This document shows, in pieces, positions 36,021-45,222 of a stretch of 64,000 nucleotides of DNA. This stretch comes from an uncultured delta proteobacterium (GTDB lineage: Bacteria; Myxococcota_A; Polyangia; Polyangiales; Polyangiaceae): contig CAITIQ010000063.1 in the NCBI GenBank assembly GCA_903892415.1, positions 1 through 64,000 of the forward strand. Reading direction: 5' to 3'. Each line of letters starts with the position of its first letter. Positions within the stretch are counted from its first letter, which is position 1. The position numbers and the translations under genes are program-made. The notes beneath the pieces were generated by a model. That model saw only the letters and a list, made by a program, of their open reading frames with translations. It did no database searches and was not told the DNA's origin.

Positions 36021-36203
36021 GGCGAGCTGCTCGTTCCCCCATCTTTCGACCTGGTGCAAGCTTGCTCAATCTCGTCGAGCGTTTCGCTCAATCTGCGTCA
36101 CGTCCGTTCTTTGCGCGGCATGCTTGTCGCGACCGTGGTGTACACGCCGCTTGACGGCGCTCACTGCGGCTGGTACGCGCCCCGCAGTCTTTCGAGGTGC
36201 GGC

Positions 36204-37151
36204 ATGTTTAAGCGGGTCAGCATCTTCTCCGGCAACGCGAATCCCCAACTGTCGTCGGAGATCTGCCAGCATCTCGAGTTGCCTGTAGGCAAGGCGAAGG
36301 TGTCGCGTTTTAGTGACGGGGAGACCTTCTGTGAAATTCAGGAGAACGTTCGTGGCGTCGACACCTACGTGGTCCAGTCGACGAGCGCTCCGGTCAACGA
36401 CCATGTGATGGAACTGCTGATCATGGTGGACGCTTTGCGGCGGGCATCGGCAGGGTCCATCACGGCGGTCATCCCCTATTACGGATATGCCCGGCAAGAT
36501 CGCAAGGTCGCGCCCCGCACGCCCATCACGTCGAAGTTGGTGGCGGATCTGATTGTCGCGGCTGGCGTGAATCGCATCGTCGCGTTGGATCTCCACGCGG
36601 CCCAGATTCAGGGGTTCTTCAACATCCCGTTCGACCATTTGTTCGCCATGCCGGCGCTCTTGGATCAACACCTGAAGGCGAACTATTCGGCCAATGACGT
36701 CGTGGTGGTCTCTCCGGATGCCGGAGGCGTCGAACGCGCTCGTGCTTATTCCAAGCGACTGCACGGCGCTCTCGCGATCATCGACAAGCGACGTGAGAAA
36801 GCCAACGTCAGCGAGGTGATGCACATCATCGGTGACGTCGAGGGCCGCCGGTGTCTCATCTTGGACGACATGATCGACACGGCCGGAACGCTGGTGAACG
36901 CCGCGCAGGCGCTGATGAAGGCCGGCGCGAAGGAAGTTGCCGCGTGTGCAACCCACGCTGTGCTCTCCGGCCCAGCTGTCAAGCGCATCATCGATTCGCC
37001 GCTGTCCGAGGTGATCATCACAAACTCGATCGCTCAGTCGGAGGAAGCCAAGGCGAGCGGCAAGTTCAAGGTCGTCAGCATCGCCAGGTTGATGGCCGAG
37101 GCCATCCGTCGGATCCACAATTCCGACTCGGTGAGTTCGCTGTTCGTTTGA
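36204..37151 (+). CDS. prs: Ribose-phosphate pyrophosphokinase (PRPP synthase)
   Basis: Makes phosphoribosyl pyrophosphate from ribose 5-phosphate and ATP for nucleotide, His and Trp synthesis. 315 residues from ATG 36204, the standard family length; a GAGGT site precedes it and upstream in-frame ATGs are dismissed. Motifs: [65 protein letters not shown], the flexible loop [10 protein letters not shown] and the PRPP-binding [10 protein letters not shown]. It normally opens a prs-rplY-pth operon; here an inverted lipoprotein gene separates it from rplY. Confidence 0.97.
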   Translation: MFKRVSIFSGNANPQLSSEICQHLELPVGKAKVSRFSDGETFCEIQENVRGVDTYVVQSTSAPVNDHVMELLIMVDALRRASAGSITAVIPYYGYARQDRKVAPRTPITSKLVADLIVAAGVNRIVALDLHAAQIQGFFNIPFDHLFAMPALLDQHLKANYSANDVVVVSPDAGGVERARAYSKRLHGALAIIDKRREKANVSEVMHIIGDVEGRRCLILDDMIDTAGTLVNAAQALMKAGAKEVAACATHAVLSGPAVKRIIDSPLSEVIITNSIAQSEEAKASGKFKVVSIARLMAEAIRRIHNSDSVSSLFV

Positions 37152-37157
37152 GCCACG

Positions 37158-37180
37158 GCGCCGCGCTTGTCACGCGGCGC
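37158..37180. terminator. Hairpin between prs and a convergent lipoprotein gene
   Basis: GCGCCGCG and CGCGGCGC pair perfectly (8 bp, 7-base loop) 6 bases after the prs stop. No T run follows, so it is a probable but not classical terminator. Confidence 0.5.
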
Positions 37181-37195
37181 GCTCAGCAGAGCGGA

Positions 37196-38239
37196 CTAGA
37201 GGTTGACCGGCTCACACGCGCCGGTGTCGATGGGGAAGCCCAGCACCTCCATCTCGCACGGCGCGCAATTCTCGTAGTCCTCGCTGCAGTCCCCTTGGCT
37301 GACGAGGAAGGAGTCAGCGGAAGGGACGCACTTGGGAACGCAAACGCCCTCTGCGCCGCCGCCAATGAATCCACCGGTGGTACAGCTGGGCCAGATGATC
37401 TGCGTTGCCCCAGCTTGTTGCGCATCGAAGATCACGTTCGGTACGCAGGCTGAATCAGGCTGACCCAGGCTTGCGCACTCCTCTTTGTCGAGCTGGTCGG
37501 CCGCCGCACCAACGATTGAGAGCGGGATGCACTTGCCACCGCCCTTGTCGGCGCAACATTCCTTGAACGCAGCGGGCGGCTCTTGCGGTGCGTCGCAGCC
37601 AGGGTTGCCAACGGTGCAAGCCCCGGTGTCGGAGCCGTCGATGGGACTGTAGCAGGGCACGCAGTAGTGTCCGGCGTCGCAGCCAGCGGTGGGCAAGCCG
37701 TTGGCGATGCCCTGCTCCTTTACTTGCGGGATGCACTCGGAGAGGCAGCGGCCTTCAGCTCCGAACAACGATTCGCAAACGATGGGCTCCGGGCTGCCTT
37801 TGGTCTCGATCAAACGATCCGGCACACACTTGTTGTCGGCGTCGCATGCGGCGAGGAGGTCCGCTTGGCTCCCCGGAACGCTGCCATTGCCAACGCAATG
37901 TCCACCGGAGGCACAGATATCGGTTGGGCAGGGCGGAAAGACGTCGGCAGGGAGGAAGGGCTTACCCATGTCCAAACAGGCCTGGTCATAACAAGGCGTT
38001 GCGGGGTCATCACAGGTGACAGGTCCACCGCTTGAACTCGAGCCAGCCTCGCCACTCGAACTCGAGTCACCGCTCGACGAGCTGGTCTCTCCCGCCGAGC
38101 CGCTGCTGGGGCGATTCTCGCCATCGCTGCTGCCCCCACTGCCGTCAAGGTCCGAGCCGTTTACACAGCCGGTGAACATGGCGCCCAAAAGCGTCAGTGC
38201 GGTCAAACCAAAGAACTGCGCGTTGCCCGTGTTGCCCAT
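37196..38239 (-). CDS. Cys-rich surface lipoprotein with Ser/Gly linker
   Basis: 347-residue lipoprotein. The ATG ending at 38239 has a G-rich ribosome site. Signal and lipobox: LTALTLLGAMFTGC. A Ser/Gly-rich linker of about 50 residues (SSSSGEAGSSSSGG) is followed by about 270 residues with 30-odd cysteines in repeated C-x-P-x-C and CVP-x-C style groups (CVPKCVP, ECIPQ, CVPCYSP, CAPCE). This looks like a disulfide-stabilised surface protein; such proteins are common in myxobacteria and their ligands are unknown. Inserted in reverse orientation inside an otherwise conserved prs-rplY gene order. Confidence 0.8.
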   Translation of the reverse strand: MGNTGNAQFFGLTALTLLGAMFTGCVNGSDLDGSGGSSDGENRPSSGSAGETSSSSGDSSSSGEAGSSSSGGPVTCDDPATPCYDQACLDMGKPFLPADVFPPCPTDICASGGHCVGNGSVPGSQADLLAACDADNKCVPDRLIETKGSPEPIVCESLFGAEGRCLSECIPQVKEQGIANGLPTAGCDAGHYCVPCYSPIDGSDTGACTVGNPGCDAPQEPPAAFKECCADKGGGKCIPLSIVGAAADQLDKEECASLGQPDSACVPNVIFDAQQAGATQIIWPSCTTGGFIGGGAEGVCVPKCVPSADSFLVSQGDCSEDYENCAPCEMEVLGFPIDTGACEPVNL

Positions 38240-38528
38240 GAACCCCCCTTCGCACACAGCGTGCCGAAGCCTCGCTCACGCAACTCACGACACAGTTGCC
38301 GCTGTTCCTACGGGCTTTTTGCAGAGCGACTGGACGAGCGAAGCTCCGGCGGGGTCATTGATTGACGGTCGGTCGATCCATGCATGGATCATTCGATGCC
38401 CATTAAGACAGACCTGCAGTCAACCTCACGGGAGGTGCACGGCCAACGCCAGCCGACTATCTTCTGTACGATTCCGAAAAGCTCTGCTAGGAAGCCCACC
38501 CGTTTTTGGATCGTTCGGAGATTGCACC
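38240..38528. promoter_or_regulatory. Divergent region upstream of rplY with a 16-bp palindrome
   Basis: 289 bases without a gene. It contains a TTGACG box (38362-38367) and, overlapping where the promoter spacer and -10 would be, the perfect palindrome GATCCATGCATGGATC (38375-38390). This region must hold the promoter for rplY-pth-rpsF-rpsR-rplI now that prs is separated from them. No convincing -10 element is seen at the ideal distance from TTGACG. Confidence 0.45.
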
Positions 38529-39185
38529 ATGGAAATTGTGAAGCTCGCAGCAGAGAAGCGCGTCAACCAAGGCAAAGGCCCTTCGCGTCGTTTGCGCGTT
38601 GACGGGAAGATCCCGGCGATCGCCTACGGCAAGAAGCTCGCCGCTACCGCATTGGCGGTTGATCCCAAGGCGCTGCGCGTCGCGATCACCGGTGCCCACG
38701 GTACGAACAACGTGCTCGAACTCGACGTCAAAGACGGTGAGCGCATCATGGCGATGGTTCGTGACTACGCACACCACCCGGTGTCGCGCGCTTACCTCCA
38801 CGTTGACTTCCTCCAGGTCGACATGAACGAGCCCGTGGACGTGTCCGTGCCGTTCAAGCTGATCGGCAAAGCCAAGGGCATCGTCGTTGGCGGCTTGTTG
38901 CAGCAGGTTTTCCGCGTGCTCCCCATCCGCAGCCTGCCCGGGAAAATCCCGACCCACCTCGAGCTCGACGTGACGGAGCTTGGTCTCGGTGACTCCACCA
39001 AGGTGCACCAGCTGAACCTGCCGGAAGGCGTCAGCGTTCGCCTGCCCGCCGAGCAGACGGTTGCATCCGTCGTTGCTCCCGAGAAGGCCACTGAGGAAGA
39101 GACGAAGGCTGCTGCTGCCCCGGCCGGCAAAGACGCAAAGGCTGCTCCTGCCGCCGCTGCGAAGCCCGCCGCCAAGAAGAAGTAG
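38529..39185 (+). CDS. rplY: 50S ribosomal protein bL25 (CTC/TL5 type)
   Basis: 5S rRNA-binding ribosomal protein, 218 residues. It has the long two-domain CTC form: the N-terminal bL25 domain (LAAEKRVNQGKGPSRRLRVDGKIPAIAYGKK) and the C-terminal beta domain (VDVSVPFKLIGKAKGIVVGGLL, RSLPGKIPTHLELDVTEL), ending in an Ala/Lys-rich tail. A GGAG site precedes the ATG. First gene of rplY-pth-rpsF-rpsR-rplI. Confidence 0.96.
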   Translation: MEIVKLAAEKRVNQGKGPSRRLRVDGKIPAIAYGKKLAATALAVDPKALRVAITGAHGTNNVLELDVKDGERIMAMVRDYAHHPVSRAYLHVDFLQVDMNEPVDVSVPFKLIGKAKGIVVGGLLQQVFRVLPIRSLPGKIPTHLELDVTELGLGDSTKVHQLNLPEGVSVRLPAEQTVASVVAPEKATEEETKAAAAPAGKDAKAAPAAAAKPAAKKK

Positions 39186-39284
39186 TCAAGGTTGGCGACT
39201 CGGCCTCGAGGCTGAAGCGCGCTTGCTTCGTGTTGGGCTCGCCTCACTCGTGTGGGGTGAGTCCATTTCGTTTGTGGCTTGCTT

Positions 39285-39875
39285 ATGTGGTTGATCGTTG
39301 GTTTGGGTAACCCCGGCGCGGAGTACGCGTCGCATCGGCACAACGTGGGCTTCATGCTCGTGGATGAGCTTGCGCGCGAATTGGGCGCTGACCCTTTCCG
39401 CACGAAGTTCTCCGGCGAGATCGCGAAAGCTCGCGCTGGTGCTGAGGAGATTCTGCTGCTCAAGCCACAGACCTTCATGAACCGCTCGGGCCAATCGGTA
39501 CAGCCTGCTGCCGCCTTTCTGAAGGTCCCAGTCGGCAACGTGCTGGTGATTCACGATGAGCTCGATGTGCCGTTCGCTGAGCTTCGGCTGAAGGTTGGTG
39601 GTGGCCACGCAGGACACAACGGCCTGCGCTCGATCATTCAGTCCCTCGGCTCGCCAGAGTTCGTGCGACTGCGCATGGGTATCGGTCGACCGCCAGCCGG
39701 CTTTCGAGGCGACGTCGCCGACTTCGTCTTGTCCGGTTTTTCGACAGATGAACGCATTTCCTTGAGTGATGTCTTGTCTCGCGCGCGGACTTCTGTGCTA
39801 GAGGTCCTCGCCCGCGGGGTGACCCCCGCAATGAACAAACTCAACACGAAGCCTTCGCCAAAGTCGCAGGCCTAG
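39285..39875 (+). CDS. pth: Peptidyl-tRNA hydrolase
   Basis: Releases peptide from prematurely dropped peptidyl-tRNA. 196 residues from ATG 39285. Catalytic features: LIVGLGNPGAEYASHRHNVGF with the catalytic His, KPQTFMNRSG (Asn), VIHDELDVPFAELRLKVGGGHAGHNGLRSI (Asp and second His/Asn), and RMGIGRPP. A 99-base gap separates it from rplY. The order rplY-pth-rpsF is widely conserved. Confidence 0.97.
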   Translation: MWLIVGLGNPGAEYASHRHNVGFMLVDELARELGADPFRTKFSGEIAKARAGAEEILLLKPQTFMNRSGQSVQPAAAFLKVPVGNVLVIHDELDVPFAELRLKVGGGHAGHNGLRSIIQSLGSPEFVRLRMGIGRPPAGFRGDVADFVLSGFSTDERISLSDVLSRARTSVLEVLARGVTPAMNKLNTKPSPKSQA

Positions 39876-39933
39876 TCGAGAGTTCCTCCTCGCTCCTCGG
39901 TTCGCCCGAGGGGCCTTGTCCAAGGGGAATCCC

Positions 39934-40452
39934 ATGAGTCGAATGGTTACGGCGCCCGGTAGGGCCCGAGAGTACGAAACGATCTATATCCTGCGTCCCG
40001 ACATCGACGGCGAAGCCGCTGAGAAGCTCGGTCTGCGCGTGCAAGAGGTCGTTCTAAAAGAGAAGGGCACCCTCACCAAGGTTGAGCTCTGGGGTCGTCG
40101 TCGCCTCGCGTACGACATCGCCAAGCACAAGCGTGGTGTGTACGTGTACCTCAAGTACCTGGGAGACGGCCGCGTCGTTTCCGAGGTTGAGCGCAGCCTT
40201 CGTCTCAGTGACGGCGTGCTCAAGTACCAGACGGTACTCACCGCGAACGACGTTGAGGTGGCTGCTGTCGCCGTCAACGCTGAAGAGGTGAAGTTCGAGC
40301 GCGTTGAGCTTCCGCCCCTCGAGGAGGATCGTGAGGATTCTCGCGAGCGTCAGCTTGGCTTGATTGAGCCGGAGCGCGCACCGCGTCCCGAGGGTGACTA
40401 TGTTGAAGAGCCCGAAGGCGAGCTCGAACTTGGTGAAGAGGAAGGAGCCTGA
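39934..40452 (+). CDS. rpsF: 30S ribosomal protein bS6
   Basis: Small-subunit ribosomal protein that binds with bS18. 172 residues from ATG 39934. The bS6 fold covers about 10-105 ([43 protein letters not shown]). About 65 extra C-terminal residues are strongly acidic and end in a run rich in Glu ([10 protein letters not shown]), reminiscent of the tails extended by RimK; a rimK homologue is encoded at 24777-25712. The start codon of rpsR lies 2 bases after its stop. Confidence 0.96.
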   Translation: MSRMVTAPGRAREYETIYILRPDIDGEAAEKLGLRVQEVVLKEKGTLTKVELWGRRRLAYDIAKHKRGVYVYLKYLGDGRVVSEVERSLRLSDGVLKYQTVLTANDVEVAAVAVNAEEVKFERVELPPLEEDREDSRERQLGLIEPERAPRPEGDYVEEPEGELELGEEEGA

Positions 40453-40454
40453 AC

Positions 40455-40766
40455 ATGAGCCGTGACATTCAGGAGTACAAGGGAGCATTCGACGACGACC
40501 GTGAGTTCGGTCGCACGCCGGACCTCAACTCGGATGCCCCCGGGCGTCGCCGTCTCGGTCGCAAGCGCGTTTGCCGCTTCTGCGCCGACAAGGCCCTCGT
40601 CATCGATTACAAAGACCCGCAGTCGCTGAAGTACTTCGTCTCCGAGCGAGGCAAAGTGGTTCCGCGCCGCATCAGCGGCAACTGCGCCCTTCACCAGCGC
40701 AAGGTCACTCTGTCGATCAAGCGCGCCCGTAACATCGCTCTTCTACCGTTTACGGTAGGGGCCTGA
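40455..40766 (+). CDS. rpsR: 30S ribosomal protein bS18, zinc-binding form
   Basis: 103 residues. Typical core [52 protein letters not shown]. The CxxC and the CxxH cluster indicate the zinc-binding (C+) version. An N-terminal extension of about 30 acidic residues is present. Overlapping operon position between rpsF and rplI. Confidence 0.97.
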   Translation: MSRDIQEYKGAFDDDREFGRTPDLNSDAPGRRRLGRKRVCRFCADKALVIDYKDPQSLKYFVSERGKVVPRRISGNCALHQRKVTLSIKRARNIALLPFTVGA

Positions 40767-40778
40767 CGGAGGCGAGAC

Positions 40779-41234
40779 ATGGCTTCGCATATTCACGTCG
40801 TCCTTACTCAAGATCTGGCGAACGTCGGCAAAGGCGGCGAGCTCGTCAAGGTTCGTCCTGGCTTTGCTCGCAACTACCTAGTTCCGCGCGGTCTGGCCAT
40901 CGGTGCAACCGAGGGCAACATCAAGCGCATCGAGCATCAGAAGAAAGTCGCCGAAGCGAAGGCTCAGAAGGTCCTCGCGGAAGCGAAGACGCTCGCCGAG
41001 AAGCTCTCCCAGGTCAAGCTGACGGTCACCCGTCAGGTGGGCGAGGGGGACAAGCTGTACGGCTCCGTCACTCATCGCGACATCGAGGAGGCCCTTTCGC
41101 AGGCTGGCTTCGTGGTCGATCGTCGTCGCATCCTCAGTGAGCCGCTCAAGGCCCTCGGGACGCACGAAGTTCAGATCCGTCTCGCGCCCACGGTCACGGC
41201 GACCATCAAGGTCGACGTTACCGCCAAGGCCTGA
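40779..41234 (+). CDS. rplI: 50S ribosomal protein bL9
   Basis: 23S rRNA-binding protein, 151 residues. N-terminal domain VVLTQDLANVGKGGELVKVRPGFARNYLVPRGLA, a long connecting helix rich in Lys/Ala, and a C-terminal domain (LYGSVTHRDIEEAL). It ends the rplY operon, with a strong terminator 19 bases after the stop. Confidence 0.97.
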   Translation: MASHIHVVLTQDLANVGKGGELVKVRPGFARNYLVPRGLAIGATEGNIKRIEHQKKVAEAKAQKVLAEAKTLAEKLSQVKLTVTRQVGEGDKLYGSVTHRDIEEALSQAGFVVDRRRILSEPLKALGTHEVQIRLAPTVTATIKVDVTAKA

Positions 41235-41253
41235 GCCAGACGCACTGAGCGTT

Positions 41254-41290
41254 GAAACCCCGCTTCTCCTTTCGGAGAGGTGGGGTTTTC
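41254..41290 (+). terminator. Rho-independent terminator after rplI
   Basis: GAAACCCCGCTTCTCC and GGAGAGGTGGGGTTTTC form a long stem with a TTTC loop and minor mismatches, followed by CGCTTTCC. The A/T ends allow function on both strands, which suits the convergent neighbour at 41326. Confidence 0.85.
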
Positions 41291-41325
41291 GCTTTCCATC
41301 GTTGTTGTCCCGTTTGTTTCGGCGC

Positions 41326-42282
41326 TCACTCAGCGCGAAGACGAAAGCCCGTCGGCCGTTCTCGCAGCAGCTCGAGCAGCTCGACCGAGGCTCGCAAAAG
41401 CTCCTTCTCTGGCCCGTAATGCCAGCGGACGAGGGCAACTCCGCTCTCCACCACCAAGCTCGGGTTGCGGGCAGGCAGAAGCTCCAGCAGCGCCTCGAGC
41501 GCCTTCGCTTCCTGTGGCTCTTCGCCCTTTGTGCGCAGCACATAGGATGAATCGAAGTCTTCGTGTCCTGTCCTCTGTTCGACACCGAATCGCGTGCGAT
41601 TCGCGAATAGGCGTTTTTTCCAAGCTCCCCGGCTCAACACCAAGAGCGGCGGCGCAGCTACCGGCACTGCGGTCGTGATCGAGGTCATGGCGATGGTTGC
41701 ACCCATCTCGAGCATGATCTCGAACAAGCACGCAATGGGCGTATTGCGCAGTCTGGCCCGAGCACGACACACCCACGGTAGTGCGCCAACGCCGAACGAA
41801 GGCTCAACCTCCCAATCGAACACAACGTCCTCACAGCCGGCGAGGCGGAGTGCCGATCCGACCTGCTTGGGTAGCTCGCGAGCTTCGCGAAACACACCGC
41901 CTTCGAGGTCGAGGGGCACGGCGATCGGACCCAATAGCGCGTGAAAGGTCCTCGGTGGGGTAGGGGCCTCGGGGGCCGGAACGGTTACAGCCGCCTCGAG
42001 TTGATCCGCATTCGTGGCGAGCAATTGCCAGTGAGCCAACAAAGCTTCGGCGTCGTTTATCGCGGACTCCAGCGCTTGATCAGAAAGCTTGCTCGTGTGC
42101 TCGTGCTGCTCAATCACGCGCTCTCGAAGTTGCTTCCAGCTCGCGAGCTCGTGTGGCGCGCGAGCGTGAGCGATCTCAAGCGCGGCAAGCAGCTTGAAGC
42201 GTCGCTCGAGATCTTCGACTTGGTGATGGAGGCTTGTGAGGCGCGCGGCCTTTGCATCGCGATCGCTGCGGTAGGCCGTCAT
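41326..42282 (-). CDS. Protein of unknown function, coupled to SGNH hydrolase gene
   Basis: 318 residues from the ATG ending at 42282, whose codon overlaps the SGNH hydrolase stop (ATGA). The first half is a helical coiled-coil-like region (HHQVEDLERRFKLLAALEI, SAINDAEALLAHWQLLA). The second half is mixed, with a hydrophobic segment (ATIAMTSITTAVPVAAPPLLVL) that may be one membrane helix. No known motif. Translational coupling suggests a role in the same process as the hydrolase. Confidence 0.6.
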   Translation of the reverse strand: MTAYRSDRDAKAARLTSLHHQVEDLERRFKLLAALEIAHARAPHELASWKQLRERVIEQHEHTSKLSDQALESAINDAEALLAHWQLLATNADQLEAAVTVPAPEAPTPPRTFHALLGPIAVPLDLEGGVFREARELPKQVGSALRLAGCEDVVFDWEVEPSFGVGALPWVCRARARLRNTPIACLFEIMLEMGATIAMTSITTAVPVAAPPLLVLSRGAWKKRLFANRTRFGVEQRTGHEDFDSSYVLRTKGEEPQEAKALEALLELLPARNPSLVVESGVALVRWHYGPEKELLRASVELLELLRERPTGFRLRAE

Positions 42283-43607
42283 GGTTGCGTGCTTGTGGGC
42301 TGAAAGCCTCGCAACAGCTCCTCGACCATCGGCTGGCCTAGCTCTTGGTAGCCGCGAATCGTCAGGTGGATACCGTCCTTTTGGACTTTGGGTGTCGGCT
42401 CCTCGCGTAGTCGAGCAAACGCGCCTTTGCCGCCCAACAGCGTCCACACGTCGAGGTAAGCACAGCCGGCCGCTTCGGCACCCTTACGTGTAGCTTCCCG
42501 AACCTGCGCAACGCCCTCCTCTGCATCGGCCCGATCGGTTGGTGAGACCACGAGGCAATCCACCTCTGGGTTGGCCTTGCGCACGCGCGCTACGAGTTCG
42601 GAGACCTGCTTTTCGATCTTGGTCACTGGTGGATTGAGGTCGCCGGCTTCGTTGGTCCCAAGTTCGAGCACTACCAACTGCGGCTCGCGACGCGCAGCTT
42701 CACTCACCCAGGCTTCCTCATCCCAAGCGAGCATGGTGCCGTAACGGGCTCCGTTGATGGCCAGCGTATCGAGCACGATACCCGGCTTTGCTTCGTCCAC
42801 CGCCTCTACGACGAGACCGCAAAGTTCGGCTTTCCCAAACGGCGTGACACGAAGCAGAGCTGGCTCCTTCACTCCGTCCTGAAGAGTCCAATCGATGCTG
42901 GTGCGCCAGGTATGGTGCAACACCGTGTCGCTCTTTCCCTTCGGTACGGTCTGCGCCTTCGAATCGGGAGTCGCGAGATCTTGCACGTCGACGCGATCCG
43001 CCGCGTCATGAAGGCGATAACAAAGGTCGAAGGACACCGCTCGAGGTCGCCAGCGCGCGCCCAGCTTTAGATCGACGCGCGGCGAATCTTTGTACCCGCC
43101 CATCATCAACCCACCGAGTCCAAAAACTCCGTCGGCTTGTCGCTTCACCCCCACGGGCTTCTTAGGTCGCATTCGCCATTTTCCCTCGATCTCGAAGCGA
43201 ACATCGTCGTGGCGGTAGTTCTTGTAGCCGAGGTGCAGAAACCCCGGTCCGCCATCGCCGAACGTGTCGCTCAAGAGTCTGCGCACTCGTCCGGACCAGA
43301 AGTCCGCTTGTCCGTGTGAATCTCCGAGCCACAGAATTCGACTGGGCGTCTTGCGTTGGCCGATCGAGAGATCGTAGAGCGACTTTTGGAAGTGTTGCAG
43401 CTTGGTGTTGCTCGTAACGAACGCCGGTACGGCGGCCGGCTCAACCGCAGGCGCTTTCGTCTCGGGCTCTTGCGTAACGGCTGGTGCGGTCTCCAAAACC
43501 GGTGCTACCGCAGCTGCGGAAGGCGAAGGCGCACTGACGGGCTGGGGTGCTGCCCCGCAGCCTGCGGAGAACACCAAACTCAATGCAAGTCGCACTCGAT
43601 GCGCCAT
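42279..43607 (-). CDS. SGNH/GDSL-family hydrolase lipoprotein
   Basis: 442-residue predicted esterase or acetylesterase exported as a lipoprotein (LALSLVFSAGC). An Ala/Pro/Val-rich linker (about 18-65) precedes the SGNH domain: block I ILWLGDSHGQADFW (nucleophile Ser), block III ELGTNEAGD and block V KDGIHLTIRGYQE (catalytic Asp and His). A long insertion of about 180 residues between blocks I and III forms a beta-rich module. SGNH proteins of this type often act on acetylated wall or capsule polysaccharide; substrate here is not evident. Divergent from the next lipoprotein gene. Confidence 0.85.
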   Translation of the reverse strand: MAHRVRLALSLVFSAGCGAAPQPVSAPSPSAAAVAPVLETAPAVTQEPETKAPAVEPAAVPAFVTSNTKLQHFQKSLYDLSIGQRKTPSRILWLGDSHGQADFWSGRVRRLLSDTFGDGGPGFLHLGYKNYRHDDVRFEIEGKWRMRPKKPVGVKRQADGVFGLGGLMMGGYKDSPRVDLKLGARWRPRAVSFDLCYRLHDAADRVDVQDLATPDSKAQTVPKGKSDTVLHHTWRTSIDWTLQDGVKEPALLRVTPFGKAELCGLVVEAVDEAKPGIVLDTLAINGARYGTMLAWDEEAWVSEAARREPQLVVLELGTNEAGDLNPPVTKIEKQVSELVARVRKANPEVDCLVVSPTDRADAEEGVAQVREATRKGAEAAGCAYLDVWTLLGGKGAFARLREEPTPKVQKDGIHLTIRGYQELGQPMVEELLRGFQPTSTQP

Positions 43608-43710
43608 CGCTCGGCTTTATGTCGAAGCCTGGGGCGAGTCCAGCGCTTGGCATGCGAAACCATGGGCCTTATCTCTTGCGCGGAGCGAAGCTTCTGACTC
43701 AACTCGCAGC

Positions 43711-45222
43711 GTGCAACGAAGAACTTGGCTCGCAAACAACGCAGCGTGGCTCACGCTCACGGCTTGTGGGGATCGCGGAGTGACCGCTCAAGCGTCTGCT
43801 TCGACCAACACGACCGTCGTGCCTCCGGCCGCAGCTGAAGCACCTCCCGGCGTGGAGGCTGTCGCTACCGTTGGAAAGCTCGTCGCCCTCCACGAGCTAC
43901 TCAAGAATCACTACGATACCGGTTTTGTCGGCTCGCGTTCCTGGCCTGGTACGGCTGTTGGGCTGCTAGGGCTGCCGCTGCAGGCGGCTCAGACTGTCGA
44001 TGAGGCGGCGCCGATTCGTGCGATGTCATTGGCTTCGGGCGAGCGGTTGGTCGCGATTCCCTTGCGCAACGCCGATGAACTCTTGGCGTTCGCGACAGCG
44101 GGCCTCGGGGCCCGATTTCGGCGCGTGACGAAAGGCCCACTCGACTTTTTGGAGCCGCTCACCGGCGCTGTCAGCGCCGAGCTCTGTGTCGTGCGTAACT
44201 CATTGGTTGCCGCGCGTTCGCGTGAAGGTCTCGAGCAATGCGCGCTCCACTTGGCGACGCCCGAGGCTACGTCATTCACCGCGCTTCAGGCTTTGGACAC
44301 TCCTCACGATGATGCGCCGCTTCGTGCTCGGGTCCTGGGCGCGGCCGTGTTGCGTGCGGCTAGCACGCGCGTTGCCGCGATGCCGATGCTTGCTCGTGAG
44401 GTCGTCGCTACGAGCTTGCAGCAGCTCTTGGCTCCAAGCGCCGACGCGGAGCTTCAAGCGTTTTGCCGCATCTCGCGCGAGGTGCTTGCGCTGGAGTTCA
44501 CGCTTGCCGAGGGCGCAGCGCTCGCCGGCTTGAGCGCAGTCTCCAAGCAATCGCTGTTCGACATGCCCGCCGGGCCAGCTGTCTCGCTCGTGCTCGGTGA
44601 GGCAGACGGCGGTGCTAATGCGCTAGGGGCAGCGCAGTCGCTGATTCCTGCTGAGCTGAGACCGCTCGTGGACGCTCTGCAACGAACCAAGGGCGGAGCG
44701 GTCAAGGTCTCTGTTTCAATAGGGCGCACGGGCCGAATGGCACTCGGTAGCTTCTCGCTCGAACGGCCTGGCGAATTGGTCGCAGGACTCGAGCGTGCCC
44801 TCAAAGCGCAAGCCGAGCTTGAGGCTCTACCCGAGCTCGCACTCGAGAAGGTGGTGCTCACTCGCATTGGTGACTGCTATCGGCTGCGCTCTTCCGTAAA
44901 GGGGATCGAAGGGGCGATCGCGCTTCGAGTGGAGGGCTCGCAGCTTTGGTTGGGAGGCGGGCAAGACCCGCTCTTGGCTCTATCGCAAGGCTTCGAGCGG
45001 GCCGACCGCACGCTGCAAACGCTCGTTCCTCAAGAGCTTCAGGCTGCAATCCCCGACCACGTGCTGCTGCTGGGCGCTCTCGATCTAGGCCCGTTGCTCG
45101 ACCGCAAGGCCGAGCTGCCGTCGAGTGCCTGGGGTTTGGTTGCGCTCTTTCAGCAACAGGACCAGCTTCACTTGCGGATCGTTGCTTCTCCGCGGGCCAT
45201 CTCGCTCTTGGCTAGGTCGTAG
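43711..45222 (+). CDS. Large lipoprotein of unknown function
   Basis: About 503 residues. The GTG at 43711 is chosen because the following residues form a lipoprotein signal (WLANNAAWLTLTAC) and because longer starts would run into the divergent SGNH gene. The mature part is Ala/Leu-rich and alternates strands and helices in a way suggesting a repeated module (FATAGLGARFRRVTKGPLDF, LERALKAQAELEALPEL). It resembles DUF3352-type or surface solute-binding proteins loosely; I do not assign it. Its stop abuts the stop of the convergent small membrane protein. Confidence 0.68.
   Translation: MQRRTWLANNAAWLTLTACGDRGVTAQASASTNTTVVPPAAAEAPPGVEAVATVGKLVALHELLKNHYDTGFVGSRSWPGTAVGLLGLPLQAAQTVDEAAPIRAMSLASGERLVAIPLRNADELLAFATAGLGARFRRVTKGPLDFLEPLTGAVSAELCVVRNSLVAARSREGLEQCALHLATPEATSFTALQALDTPHDDAPLRARVLGAAVLRAASTRVAAMPMLAREVVATSLQQLLAPSADAELQAFCRISREVLALEFTLAEGAALAGLSAVSKQSLFDMPAGPAVSLVLGEADGGANALGAAQSLIPAELRPLVDALQRTKGGAVKVSVSIGRTGRMALGSFSLERPGELVAGLERALKAQAELEALPELALEKVVLTRIGDCYRLRSSVKGIEGAIALRVEGSQLWLGGGQDPLLALSQGFERADRTLQTLVPQELQAAIPDHVLLLGALDLGPLLDRKAELPSSAWGLVALFQQQDQLHLRIVASPRAISLLARS

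Noticed and set aside
36054..36203. Extra 50 residues at the prs N-terminus
   Set aside because: Standard PRPP synthase length and ribosome site both point to ATG 36204.
35121..36203. FMN riboswitch upstream of ribF
   Set aside because: I looked for the conserved RFN element blocks in the divergent region and saw none.
36066..37118. 350-codon frame antisense to prs
   Set aside because: prs is unambiguous on the plus strand; no ribosome site or domain on the other strand.
43402..43710. N-terminal extension of the 43711-45222 lipoprotein
   Set aside because: It overlaps the divergent SGNH hydrolase gene and hides the lipoprotein signal that begins at 43711.
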